Positions 1 through 7,659 of a stretch of 64,000 nucleotides of DNA are shown here, in pieces. The stretch's first letter is position 1. The number at the start of each line of letters is the position of its first letter. The position numbers were made by a program, and so were the translations under genes. This stretch comes from Streptomyces collinus Tu 365 (GTDB taxonomy: Bacteria > Actinomycetota > Actinomycetes > Streptomycetales > Streptomycetaceae), in NCBI RefSeq assembly GCF_000444875.1, contig NC_021985.1:1364001-1428000 (forward strand). The letters run 5' to 3'. Under the pieces are notes generated by a model. It did no database searches. It was not told the origin of the DNA and saw nothing but the letters and a program-made list of their open reading frames with translations.

Positions 1-2
1 AG

Positions 3-281
3 CGGCGGCTCTCGGAACTGCTGAGCGACACGGTCGCCCGGTACGGCTCCGCGGACGTGACGGCCGACTACCCCCTGCTGCGTGCCCTGCTCATGGGAGC
101 GGTGTTCTCCGCGCTGGTGCCGGGAGTGCCGATGCCCGTCCCGGTGCTGCGCGCCGAACTCTTCAAGCGCTACGGCCTCGAATGGGAGCTGGGCGCCCCG
201 CCGGGCAGCGACGCGGACGCCGAGGGCTGCCGTGAGCACGACCTCTCCCGCTTCTTCGCCACCGAGGAGCGGGGCGAGTAG
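3..281 (+). CDS. C-terminal part of a probable TetR-family regulator (5' end outside window)
   Basis: The frame is open from the first complete codon of the window to a TAG at 279-281, giving 92 residues, so the gene starts upstream of the window. The visible part is helical and ends in an acidic tail. Segments such as LLRALLMGAVFSALVPG look like the ligand-binding and dimerisation helices of TetR regulators. No helix-turn-helix can be seen because the N-terminus is missing, so the family call rests on general resemblance only and could be wrong. The next gene is on the same strand 247 bases downstream. Confidence 0.4.
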   Translation, partial: RRLSELLSDTVARYGSADVTADYPLLRALLMGAVFSALVPGVPMPVPVLRAELFKRYGLEWELGAPPGSDADAEGCREHDLSRFFATEERGE

Positions 282-528
282 CGGAGCCGGGCAAGCAGTC
301 CCGCTCGGCCGCGGCCGGGGGGCGGGCAGCCCTCCGGCCCCGGAACGCGCAAGGGCCCCTGAGCAAGCGCGGAGCACCACTGCGGCCGGCTCGTCGCCCG
401 GTCCCCCGGCCGGCCCCGACGCCCGGAGGCGTGCCCGCTTCACCCCGCCGGCCCCTGCCGCCCGCGTCCCCGCGGTGCCATGCTGGAGCCGTCCGCACAC
501 CCTCCTCCTTCGGGCAAGGAGTACCGCC
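282..528. other. Intergenic region before the ferredoxin reductase gene
   Basis: This stretch holds no gene that I can support. An AAGGAG ribosome binding site at 516-521 lies 7 bases before the GTG start at 529. I see no clear promoter or terminator. Confidence 0.5.
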
Positions 529-1869
529 GTGCTGCGTGTCGCCGTCGTCGGATCCGGGCCGAGCGGGTGTTACATCGCCCAGACCCTGGTACAGCTCGAC
601 CCCGAGGTGCGGGTGGACGTGCTCGACCGGCTGCCGTGCCCCTACGGTCTGGTGCGCTACGGCGTGGCCCCGGACCACGAGAAGATCAAGTCCCTCCAGG
701 GGAGCCTGCGCACGGTGCTGGAGCACGAGCGCGTGCGCTTCCTCGGCGGGGTCAGGGTGGCCGGGCCCGGCGGGCTGTCCGTGGCGCGCCTGCGGAGCCT
801 TTACCACGCGGTGGTGTACTGCGTGGGTGCCGCCGCGGACCGGCGTCTCGGCATCCCCGGCGAGGAGCTGCCGGGCAGCTGGTCGGCCACCGAGTTCGTG
901 TCCTGGTACAGCGCGCACCCGGACGCCGCCGACGCCGGCTTCGTGCGCGGTGTCCGGTCGGCGGTCGTGATCGGCGTCGGCAACGTGGCGGTGGACGTCA
1001 CCCGGATGCTGGTGCGCGGAGCCGGGGAGCTGCGCCCGACGGACATGCCGCAGGCGGCGCTGGACGCGCTGGCGGCGAGCGGGGTCGCCGAGGTCCACAT
1101 GGTCGGCCGGCGTGGTCCTTCGCAGGCGCGTTTCACCACCAAGGAGCTGCGCGAGCTGGGCGGCCTGCCCGGCACCGAGGTGGTCGTGGAACCGGCCGAG
1201 CTGGCGCTGGACCCGGCTTGTGCCGACGCCGCCGCGCTGCCCGCCGTGCAGCGCCGGAACGTGGAGGCCATGCGCGGGTGGGCGGCCGCCGGACCGGCGA
1301 GTCCGGGGCGCCGGATCCGGCTGCGGTTCTTCCTGCGGCCCGTGGAAGTGCTGGCGGACGGCGGCCGGGTGGGAGGCGTGCGCTTCGAGCGGACGGCGCC
1401 GGACGGGCACGGCGGCGTGACGGGCACCGGACGGTACGAGGACGTGCCGGCGCAGTTGGTGCTGCGCTCGGTGGGCTATCGCGGAGTGCCTCTGGAGGGG
1501 TTGCCGTTCGACCCGGTGAACGGGACCGTGCCGCACCGTGAGGGCCGGGTGCTGCGCGACGGCGTCACCTCGCCGGGCGAGTACGTGGCCGGATGGATCA
1601 AGCGCGGTCCGACGGGTGTCATCGGCACCAACCGGCCGTGCGCCAAGGAGACGGCGACCTCCCTGCTCGCGGACGCGCCCGCGCTCGCGCGAACCGAGGT
1701 GCCGGGGGACGCGCTCCCCGCGCTGCGGGCGGCGGGCCTCGAACCGGTGCCATGGGCGGGCTGGCAGGCGATCGAGCGTGCCGAGGCCGAACTGGGTGCC
1801 CGGCTGGGCCGTGTCGTGGTCAAACTGGCCGACTGGGACGCGCTCATGGGGGCGGCGCGTACCGCCTGA
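529..1869 (+). CDS. fprA: Ferredoxin--NADP+ reductase, adrenodoxin reductase / FprA type
   Basis: The 446-residue flavoprotein should transfer electrons between NADPH and a ferredoxin, for example to feed cytochromes P450. The N-terminus carries the FAD dinucleotide-binding motif VVGSGPSG, followed by PYGLVRYGVAPDH, which is typical of the adrenodoxin reductase family. An NADP-binding motif GVGNVAVDV lies near residue 145. The C-terminal GWIKRGPTGVIGTN is the conserved FAD and NADP segment of this family. Length agrees with mycobacterial FprA, and there is no fused ferredoxin domain. The frame is open further upstream, but GTG 529 is chosen because it has an AAGGAG site at 7 bases and starts directly at the FAD fold. 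No ferredoxin or P450 gene is adjacent, so the partner is unknown. Confidence 0.9.
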   Translation: MLRVAVVGSGPSGCYIAQTLVQLDPEVRVDVLDRLPCPYGLVRYGVAPDHEKIKSLQGSLRTVLEHERVRFLGGVRVAGPGGLSVARLRSLYHAVVYCVGAAADRRLGIPGEELPGSWSATEFVSWYSAHPDAADAGFVRGVRSAVVIGVGNVAVDVTRMLVRGAGELRPTDMPQAALDALAASGVAEVHMVGRRGPSQARFTTKELRELGGLPGTEVVVEPAELALDPACADAAALPAVQRRNVEAMRGWAAAGPASPGRRIRLRFFLRPVEVLADGGRVGGVRFERTAPDGHGGVTGTGRYEDVPAQLVLRSVGYRGVPLEGLPFDPVNGTVPHREGRVLRDGVTSPGEYVAGWIKRGPTGVIGTNRPCAKETATSLLADAPALARTEVPGDALPALRAAGLEPVPWAGWQAIERAEAELGARLGRVVVKLADWDALMGAARTA

Positions 1870-2075
1870 CCGACTCCCGCGCGGACCGGAGACGTGCCGC
1901 GCGAGGCGTCGCGCTGTCCGGCGGCAAGGACTACGGGACGAAGCGCCTGTACGGCACCGGCGACCTCGGCACCGACGGGCAGAACGAGAGCCAGGACCGA
2001 TCCTGGAACCGGCCCCGGCACCGTGCCGAAGAACGTGATCGTCCCCCGGCCGCCATCACCCACGAGTAGGCGGCA

Positions 2076-2105
2076 GTGGGCCGTCCCTCGCGGGCGGCGG
2101 CCCAC
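2076..2105. terminator. Candidate bidirectional terminator between convergent genes
   Basis: An 8-bp perfect inverted repeat, GTGGGCCG (2076-2083) and CGGCCCAC (2098-2105), has a 14-base loop. It sits between the ends of the convergent ferredoxin reductase (1869) and PaaX-type (2122) genes. There is no T tract, as is usual in Streptomyces. Confidence 0.45.
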
Positions 2106-2121
2106 CGGTGTCCGCGGCCGC

Positions 2122-2880
2122 TCACGCCTCCCGCCCCCGGGCCCCCAGGGAGGCCGCCAGCTCCCGCTGGTAGCCGGCGTAGGCCGTGCGCAGTTCCTCC
2201 CCCGGCCAGTCCGCGGGCAGCAGCCCGGGCGGCAGCACCGGATCGGTGAGCAGGTGACGTACGACCGCGGCGAAGGCGGCGAGGCGGGCGGCCGGCCGGT
2301 CGGCGACCTCCGCCTCGGCGAGCAGGGCCCGCGCGGTGACCGCCCACGTGTCCAGCGGCCACAGCCGGGCGACCTGCTCGTGCGCGGACCCGCCGGGACG
2401 TGCGGTGTAGGACAGAGCCACGCGCGCGAGGCCGGCCGGTAGCGGCCTGACCAGGTTCGCCGGACGCAGCCAGACGCCCTCGCGCAGTTCGGCCAGGCGC
2501 AGGGCCGTCAACCGGGCGCGCAGCTCGGCGCGTTCGGCGGGGCCGCGGCCGGTCGCCGTGATCACCACCATGTCCCAGTCGCCGTCCCACGCGCGCGTGC
2601 GGGGCCGCAGCGCCTCGTCCTGGCGGAGCTGCCGGGCCAGCAGCCGGTCGCTGAGCCCGTAGACGGCGTCCGTGCGGCGCAGGTCCCCCGCGGCCGTCAT
2701 CCGGCTCAGCGCGGCCCTCAGGGCCGAGCCGCCGACGCCGAACGGTTCCACCAGCCGGACCAGGTCCCGCACCGGCAGCTCGGGCGGATGCACCCCCAGC
2801 AGGAGGCTGAGCACGACGGACCGCGCGGACAGCGGCCGCAGCCCCGCCCGGTCCGGCTCCACCGGCACGTTCATGCGCAT
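2122..2880 (-). CDS. PaaX-family transcriptional regulator
   Basis: This 252-residue protein has the PaaX layout. An N-terminal winged-helix region (SARSVVLSLLLGVHPPELPV, then GGSALRAALSRMTAAGDLRR) is followed by a central WDGDWDMVVI segment and a C-terminal helical domain. The prototype PaaX represses phenylacetate catabolism and is released by phenylacetyl-CoA, so an acyl-CoA effector is plausible here. The gene is divergent from an AidB-like acyl-CoA dehydrogenase with about 97 bases between starts, which suggests it controls that gene and itself. Inverted TGTTGCA-type sites occupy the shared intergenic region. Start ATG 2880 is chosen; ATG 2874 two codons later is an equal alternative. 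The target is inferred from position only. Confidence 0.8.
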   Translation of the reverse strand: MRMNVPVEPDRAGLRPLSARSVVLSLLLGVHPPELPVRDLVRLVEPFGVGGSALRAALSRMTAAGDLRRTDAVYGLSDRLLARQLRQDEALRPRTRAWDGDWDMVVITATGRGPAERAELRARLTALRLAELREGVWLRPANLVRPLPAGLARVALSYTARPGGSAHEQVARLWPLDTWAVTARALLAEAEVADRPAARLAAFAAVVRHLLTDPVLPPGLLPADWPGEELRTAYAGYQRELAASLGARGREA

Positions 2881-2932
2881 GGGCACCCACTGTACGTGCG
2901 CTCCGGAACCGGCCGGCCTCGCACGTTCCACG

Positions 2933-2970
2933 TGTTGCATCATTGCTACAGCCGCAGAACGAGTGCAACA
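2933..2970. promoter_or_regulatory. Candidate operator in the PaaX / acyl-CoA dehydrogenase divergent promoter
   Basis: TGTTGCA (2933-2939) is followed by TGCTACA (2944-2950), giving an imperfect palindrome with a 4-base spacer. A third half-site TGCAACA (2964-2970) is the exact inverse of the first. The third site ends 7 bases before the dehydrogenase ATG at 2978. Position and symmetry suggest binding by the divergent PaaX-type regulator. Confidence 0.45.
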
Positions 2971-2977
2971 TGACCTC

Positions 2978-4657
2978 ATGGTCTCGACACCCGCGCAGTC
3001 GGCGTCCCAGCCGCAGGACGCCACGCACGACTCCACCCACGACGTCACCAACCAGGCCCCGCCCCTGGCCCCGTACGACGCCTCCGACGACCGCGCCCTG
3101 CTGGAGGGGCTGCGCCGGGAGGGCGCCGGATGGGCCGAGGACGGCATCCGGCGGCTCGGGCTGCGGGCCGGCAGCGAGGAGGCCCAGGAGTGGGGCGAGC
3201 TGGCCAACCGGCACGAGCCGGAGCTGCGCACCCACGACCGGTACGGCCACCGGATCGACGAGGTCGAGTTCCACCCGAGCTGGCACCACCTGATGCGGAC
3301 CGCGGTCGCCGAGGGGCTGGCCGGCGCCCCCTGGGCGGACGACAGGACCGGCGCCCACGTGGCGCGCACGGCGGGCGGGCTCGTCTGGGGGCACACCGAG
3401 GCCGGGCACGGCTGCCCGACGTCCATGACGTACGCCGCCGTCCCCGCGCTGCGTGCCCAGCCGGATCTCGCCAAGATCTACGAACCGCTGCTGACCAGCC
3501 GCGTGTACGAACCCGGGCTGCGGGTGCCCACCGAGAAGCCGGGCCTCCTCGCCGGCATGGGCATGACCGAGAAGCAGGGCGGCTCCGACGTCCGGACGAA
3601 CACCACCACGGCGACGCCGACCGGCGAGCCCGGTGTGTACACGCTGCGCGGGCACAAGTGGTTCACGTCGGCGCCGATGTGCGACGTCTTCCTGGTGCTC
3701 GCGCAGGCCCCGGGCGGGCTGTCGTGCTTCCTCGTGCCCCGGATCCTGCCCGACGGCAGCCGCAACACCTTCCGCGTCCAGCGACTGAAGGACAAGCTCG
3801 GCAACCGCTCCAACGCCTCCTCCGAGCCCGAGTTCGACCGCACGGTGGCCTGGCTGGTCGGGCCCGAGGGGCGGGGCGTGAAGACCATCATCGAGATGGT
3901 CAACTGCACCCGCCTCGACTGCGTGATGTCCTCGGCGACCCTGATGCGCAAGACGCTCGTCGAGGCGGGACACCACGCGCGCCACCGCAGCGCGTTCGGC
4001 GCGCGCCTCTTCGACCAGCCGCTGATGCGCAACGTACTGGCCGATCTGGCGCTGGAGTCGGAGGCCGCGACGACGCTCACGCTGCGGCTGGCCGGGGCGG
4101 CGGACCGGGCCGTGCGCGGCGACGCCGGTGAGCGGGCATTCCGGCGCATCGCCACCGCCGTGGGCAAGTACTGGATCACCAAGCGGGGCCCGGCGTTCAC
4201 CGCCGAGGCCCTGGAATGCCTGGGTGGCAACGGGTACGTGGAGGACTCCGGCATGCCCCGCCACTACCGGGAGGCGCCCCTGCTGTCCATCTGGGAGGGC
4301 TCGGGCAACGTCAACGCCCTGGACGTACTGCGCGCCCTGGGCCGGGAACCGGACACCGCCGAGGCCCTGTTCGCCGAACTCGCCCTCGCGCGCGGGGCGG
4401 ACGCCCGCCTGGACACGGCCGTGGCCGGGCTGAGGGACCAGTTGGCCGGAACCGACCAGACCGGCGCCCGCCGGCTGGTCGAGCGGATGGCCCTCGCCCT
4501 CCAGGCCTCGCTGCTGGTCCGGTACGCCCCGCACCCGGTCGCGGACGCCTTCTGCGCGAGCCGGCTCGCGGGCGACTGGGGGCACGCGTTCGGCACACTG
4601 TCCTCCGGAACCGACCTCGACGCCATCCTGGAGCGGGCCCTCCCCGGCCGAAACTGA
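2978..4657 (+). CDS. AidB-like acyl-CoA dehydrogenase
   Basis: The 559-residue protein is an acyl-CoA dehydrogenase of the AidB branch, which is longer than the usual 380-residue enzymes. Segments supporting this are GMGMTEKQGGSDVR (the flavin-contacting TEKxGGSD motif), the substrate-domain strand LRGHKWFTSAPMCDVFLVLA, and ECLGGNGYVEDSGMPRHYRE before the last helices. E. coli AidB is an FAD protein of the alkylation-damage (Ada) response that binds DNA and has weak isovaleryl-CoA dehydrogenase activity. Whether this homologue acts in DNA protection or acyl-CoA metabolism cannot be told from sequence. Divergence from a PaaX regulator favours an acyl-CoA-linked control. The frame is open upstream, but ATG 2978 fits the start of the divergent intergenic region. 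Confidence 0.85.
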   Translation: MVSTPAQSASQPQDATHDSTHDVTNQAPPLAPYDASDDRALLEGLRREGAGWAEDGIRRLGLRAGSEEAQEWGELANRHEPELRTHDRYGHRIDEVEFHPSWHHLMRTAVAEGLAGAPWADDRTGAHVARTAGGLVWGHTEAGHGCPTSMTYAAVPALRAQPDLAKIYEPLLTSRVYEPGLRVPTEKPGLLAGMGMTEKQGGSDVRTNTTTATPTGEPGVYTLRGHKWFTSAPMCDVFLVLAQAPGGLSCFLVPRILPDGSRNTFRVQRLKDKLGNRSNASSEPEFDRTVAWLVGPEGRGVKTIIEMVNCTRLDCVMSSATLMRKTLVEAGHHARHRSAFGARLFDQPLMRNVLADLALESEAATTLTLRLAGAADRAVRGDAGERAFRRIATAVGKYWITKRGPAFTAEALECLGGNGYVEDSGMPRHYREAPLLSIWEGSGNVNALDVLRALGREPDTAEALFAELALARGADARLDTAVAGLRDQLAGTDQTGARRLVERMALALQASLLVRYAPHPVADAFCASRLAGDWGHAFGTLSSGTDLDAILERALPGRN

Positions 4658-4745
4658 CCCCTCCGTCCGGTCGCCGGGCCCGGGCGCGCCCGGTGGCCGG
4701 TGACAGCCGACGGATCGCACACAGTCAGCGCGCGGTTCCGTTTCG

Positions 4746-4768
4746 CTGTCAGTGCCGTGGTGCACACT
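4746..4768 (+). promoter_or_regulatory. RecA-NDp / PafBC-type promoter upstream of the HEAT-repeat gene
   Basis: cTGTCAGTG, eight bases, then CACACT. This fits the DNA-damage promoter consensus tTGTCRGTg-N8-TAnnnT except for C in place of T at the first position of each element. It lies 34 bases upstream of the GTG at 4803. The same arrangement occurs at 7587-7609 and, as a perfect match, at 18178-18200. Confidence 0.6.
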
Positions 4769-4802
4769 CGCGATCAGGTGACACTCGTCTGGGGAGGACA
4801 AC

Positions 4803-6776
4803 GTGTTCACGGGGATCGACGAGGTCGACTGGGCCTCGCTGCGGCACGCGCACGGCAGCGCCGAGGACGTGCCCGCATGGCTGCGGCAGCTCGCCTCCTG
4901 CGACGCCGCCGAGCGGCACAGCGCGCTGGACGGCATGTACGGCGCGGTGCACCACCAGGGGAACGTGTACGACTCGACGCTCGCCTGCGTTCCCTTCCTG
5001 TGCTCGATCGCGGTCCGCGAGACCGTGCCGGACCGCGGCTGCATCGTCGAACTGCTGGTCAGACTGGGGTCGGAGAGCGGGGACGCCCGCGCGCGGGAGG
5101 CCGTGGGCGCCCACGCCGAGGTCTTCGTGTCCCTGCTCGCGGACCCGGACCCGGGGGTGCGCCGGGCGGCGGCCGGGGCGGTCGTCCGGTTCGTCCACGG
5201 CCCGGCCCGGGTCCTGCAGCTGCTGCGCCGGCGGATCCCGGTCGAGCGGGACGAGCGGGTCCGGCTCGCGCTGACCGAGGCGCTCGGCCTCTTCGCCCGC
5301 AGACACCCGGCGCACACGGCCGCGGTGGACCTGCTGACCGCGCACAGCGCCCCGCCGCACGACCCGGGGCAGCGGCTGGCTGCTCTCGGGCAGCTCGCGC
5401 TCGTGGCCCCCGAGCGACTCCCGGCCGACCTGGTGCCCACGGCCGTACGGCTGCTGCGGGACCGGTCGGCCCGCCTGGATCGGGTCCCGCACCGGACGCG
5501 TCCCGACAGCCTGGTGGGCCGGATACGGCGGCTGCGCCCCTCGGACGAGGAGGGCGCCCGGCTGCTGCGCACCCTGCACAACGCGCTCGGCGACCGGACC
5601 GCCGACCGGACCGCCCTGCTCGACGGGCAGTTGCGCAGCCCGGACCCGGTGGACCGGTGCAACGCCGTGTGCATGGCGGCCGGGCTGTTCCGCGGCTGGC
5701 GGGGCGACCACGCGCGTCCCGTGGCCCTGATCGGCGCCCAACTGGGCACCGACCAGGACCGATTACGCGACGTGGCAGTGTCGGCCCTGGCGGAGCTGTT
5801 CGCCCTGGCCGCGCCCGCCGCGGACGACCTCCACGCACTGGTGAGCGCCCGGCCCGACCTGTGGACCCACCGCTGGGAACGCGGTTCGGCCACCCTCGGC
5901 GCCCCGTTGAAGGCCCTCTGCAGGACTGGCGACCCACGAGCCCTGCCGGTCCTGACCCACCTGCTCGCCGGCCCGCTGCCGCCGGCCGGCCTGGGGTACG
6001 AGATCGCGCACCTGGGACCGGCCGCGGCACCGCTCGCCCCCGCGCTGCGCCACCGGCTCGGCCGGATCCCCCTCGACTCCCCCGACACCGGCACCCGCGC
6101 CGCCCCGCTGCTGTCGGCCCTCAGGGCCATCGGCGACCCGGACGCCGCGCCCGAGGTGCTGCGCCTGCTGTCCGGGGCCCCGGCCGGCCCGGGGCCCCGG
6201 AGCACCGTCGCCGGAGCGGCCATCGAGACCCTGGACGCCCTCGGGACCACCGCACAGGCGGTACCGGCGCTACGGGCGCTGCTGGGCTCCCGGCACGCGG
6301 CCGCCGCCGCGGGCGCGCTGTGGTCGGCGGACGGCGACGCCTCCGCCGTCCTGCCCGTGTTGCTGCGGGAGCTGACGGAGGGGGAACCGGCCGGCCGCGC
6401 CGAGGCCGCCCGGCACCTGGGCAGACTCGGCCCGGCCGCCCGCTCCGCGCTGCCGGAGCTGGGCCGGGCGGCCCGCTCCGGGCCGGTGCGACTCAGGCTG
6501 GCAGCCGCGTGCGCGCTGTGGCACATCGGCCGGGACCCCGAACCCGTGCTGCCGGTGCTCCGGGCCGCCTGGTCACGACACCCCCGCGGGCGGACCGCCG
6601 TCGCCCGGTGCCTCGCCGTCATGGGCCCGGCGGCCGGGCCCCTGCGCGATCTCGTGGCGGCGGAACTGGCCGACCCCCGGCGCCTCGTGGCGCGCGAAGG
6701 CGGCTACGGCGGCCATGCCATCCCGGAGGACGAGGCGCTGCTCAGAGCCTGCCGGGAAGCCCTGCAGGAGCCGTAG
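4803..6776 (+). CDS. HEAT-repeat (armadillo-type) protein with a TTA codon
   Basis: This 657-residue protein is built of consecutive HEAT-like helical pairs. Examples are LADPDPGVRRAAAGAVVRFV near residue 112 and repeated blocks around ALRAIGDPDAAPEVLRLL, PALRALLGSRHAAAAAGAL and RAEAARHLGRLGPAARSAL. Such solenoids are binding scaffolds, and no catalytic domain is visible. No signal peptide or membrane segment is seen, so it is probably cytoplasmic. The GTG start at 4803 has GGGGAGGA just upstream. Two regulatory marks stand out: a RecA-NDp/PafBC-like promoter at 4746-4768, and an in-frame TTA leucine codon at 5763-5765 (codon 321), which would make translation depend on the bldA tRNA. Function is unknown; a role in the DNA-damage response is inferred only from the promoter. 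Confidence 0.8.
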   Translation: MFTGIDEVDWASLRHAHGSAEDVPAWLRQLASCDAAERHSALDGMYGAVHHQGNVYDSTLACVPFLCSIAVRETVPDRGCIVELLVRLGSESGDARAREAVGAHAEVFVSLLADPDPGVRRAAAGAVVRFVHGPARVLQLLRRRIPVERDERVRLALTEALGLFARRHPAHTAAVDLLTAHSAPPHDPGQRLAALGQLALVAPERLPADLVPTAVRLLRDRSARLDRVPHRTRPDSLVGRIRRLRPSDEEGARLLRTLHNALGDRTADRTALLDGQLRSPDPVDRCNAVCMAAGLFRGWRGDHARPVALIGAQLGTDQDRLRDVAVSALAELFALAAPAADDLHALVSARPDLWTHRWERGSATLGAPLKALCRTGDPRALPVLTHLLAGPLPPAGLGYEIAHLGPAAAPLAPALRHRLGRIPLDSPDTGTRAAPLLSALRAIGDPDAAPEVLRLLSGAPAGPGPRSTVAGAAIETLDALGTTAQAVPALRALLGSRHAAAAAGALWSADGDASAVLPVLLRELTEGEPAGRAEAARHLGRLGPAARSALPELGRAARSGPVRLRLAAACALWHIGRDPEPVLPVLRAAWSRHPRGRTAVARCLAVMGPAAGPLRDLVAAELADPRRLVAREGGYGGHAIPEDEALLRACREALQEP

Positions 6777-6799
6777 CGGCCCCTGAACCTCCGGCCGGC

Positions 6800-7378
6800 T
6801 CACCCGGCCGTCCGGCCCCACTGCGGCCCGAGCCGGGCCCACTCGGCGTCCCAGCGGGCCATGCGGCGGCGCTCCAGGCGCCCGCGCAGGACGAGCCCGC
6901 CGGCGAAGGGCACTGCGGCGGCGCTCAGCCCGACCAGGCCGCCCGTCAGGGTGGCCCGGAGGGTGGCCTCGGAGGCGGTGGTGGGCCGGGTGACCAGGTG
7001 ACCGCGCTGGTCCGTCCAGACGGTGACCGGGGTCGCGGCCTTGCTGCCCGGCGCCACCCGGGCCTGGCCGGAGTGCGCCGCGCCGTCCGCGCCGGCCCAG
7101 CGCACCTCGGCCCAGACCCGCTCGGCGTCGGCGCTCCCGGCGGTGGCCCTGCCGGGTGCCTTCGCGACGACGTGGGCGACGGTGGGGTGCCAGGCGGCAC
7201 GCTCCCGGGCCAGTCCGTGCTCCACCGAGCGGGCCGCCACCAGGCCCGCCAGCACACCGGCCACCACGGTCAGCAGCCAGGCGGCGAGCACCACCCATGC
7301 CTCGACCACGTCGGCCCTGCGCCTGAGCGGATTGCGCCGCCAGCGCCACAGCCACACCTTGGGACCACGGAACGCCAT
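6800..7378 (-). CDS. Rv1733c-family membrane protein
   Basis: The 192-residue protein has two predicted membrane segments. One is near the N-terminus (AWVVLAAWLLTVVAGVLAGLVA) and one near the C-terminus (LTGGLVGLSAAAVPFAGGLVL), separated by a soluble domain of about 90 residues. This is the architecture of the Rv1733c family, whose M. tuberculosis member belongs to the DosR dormancy regulon; its biochemical role is unknown. An AGGAGG site lies 9 bases before ATG 7378, which decides the start over GTG 7396 and ATG 7387. A palindrome GGACC-TTGCA-GGTCC at 7516-7530 lies upstream and could be a DosR-like site. The gene ends convergently with the HEAT-repeat gene 23 bases away. Confidence 0.75.
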   Translation of the reverse strand: MAFRGPKVWLWRWRRNPLRRRADVVEAWVVLAAWLLTVVAGVLAGLVAARSVEHGLARERAAWHPTVAHVVAKAPGRATAGSADAERVWAEVRWAGADGAAHSGQARVAPGSKAATPVTVWTDQRGHLVTRPTTASEATLRATLTGGLVGLSAAAVPFAGGLVLRGRLERRRMARWDAEWARLGPQWGRTAG

Positions 7379-7515
7379 CAAAGGCATCCTCCTCACGAGC
7401 GCACCGACAGGCCGGACCGACCTCCCATACGGGCGGGGCCGGTCCCTTGCTCACGACGAGCCGTCCCACCGACGGTCGCACGGGACACCCCTTTCGCGCA
7501 GGCACATGCCGCAAC

Positions 7516-7530
7516 GGACCTTGCAGGTCC
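7516..7530. promoter_or_regulatory. Palindrome in the Rv1733c-like / Asp-box divergent region
   Basis: GGACC (7516-7520) and GGTCC (7526-7530) flank TTGCA. Read toward the Rv1733c-like gene it resembles the GGGAC...GTCCC core of DosR/DevR boxes, although the half-site spacing differs from the mycobacterial consensus. Confidence 0.3.
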
Positions 7531-7586
7531 CTGTATCGGGCCGACCGCACCGCGCCGACCTGCGGCGACGCGTGTCCTCGGGCCGA

Positions 7587-7609
7587 CTGTCAGTGGCGGG
7601 GTGCACACT
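7587..7609 (+). promoter_or_regulatory. RecA-NDp / PafBC-type promoter upstream of the Asp-box protein gene
   Basis: cTGTCAGTG, eight bases, then CACACT, nearly identical to the element at 4746-4768. It lies about 50 bases upstream of ATG 7660 on the same strand. Confidence 0.6.
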
Positions 7610-7659
7610 GGCCGATATCTGACGACGACCCGGACGAAGACGTCCCGGAGGTGATCGGC

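Noticed and set aside
1931..6622. Very long open frame on the minus strand across the acyl-CoA dehydrogenase and HEAT-repeat genes
   Set aside because: It is antisense to well-supported genes, its product is arginine/serine/alanine-rich low complexity, and long antisense frames are expected at this GC content.
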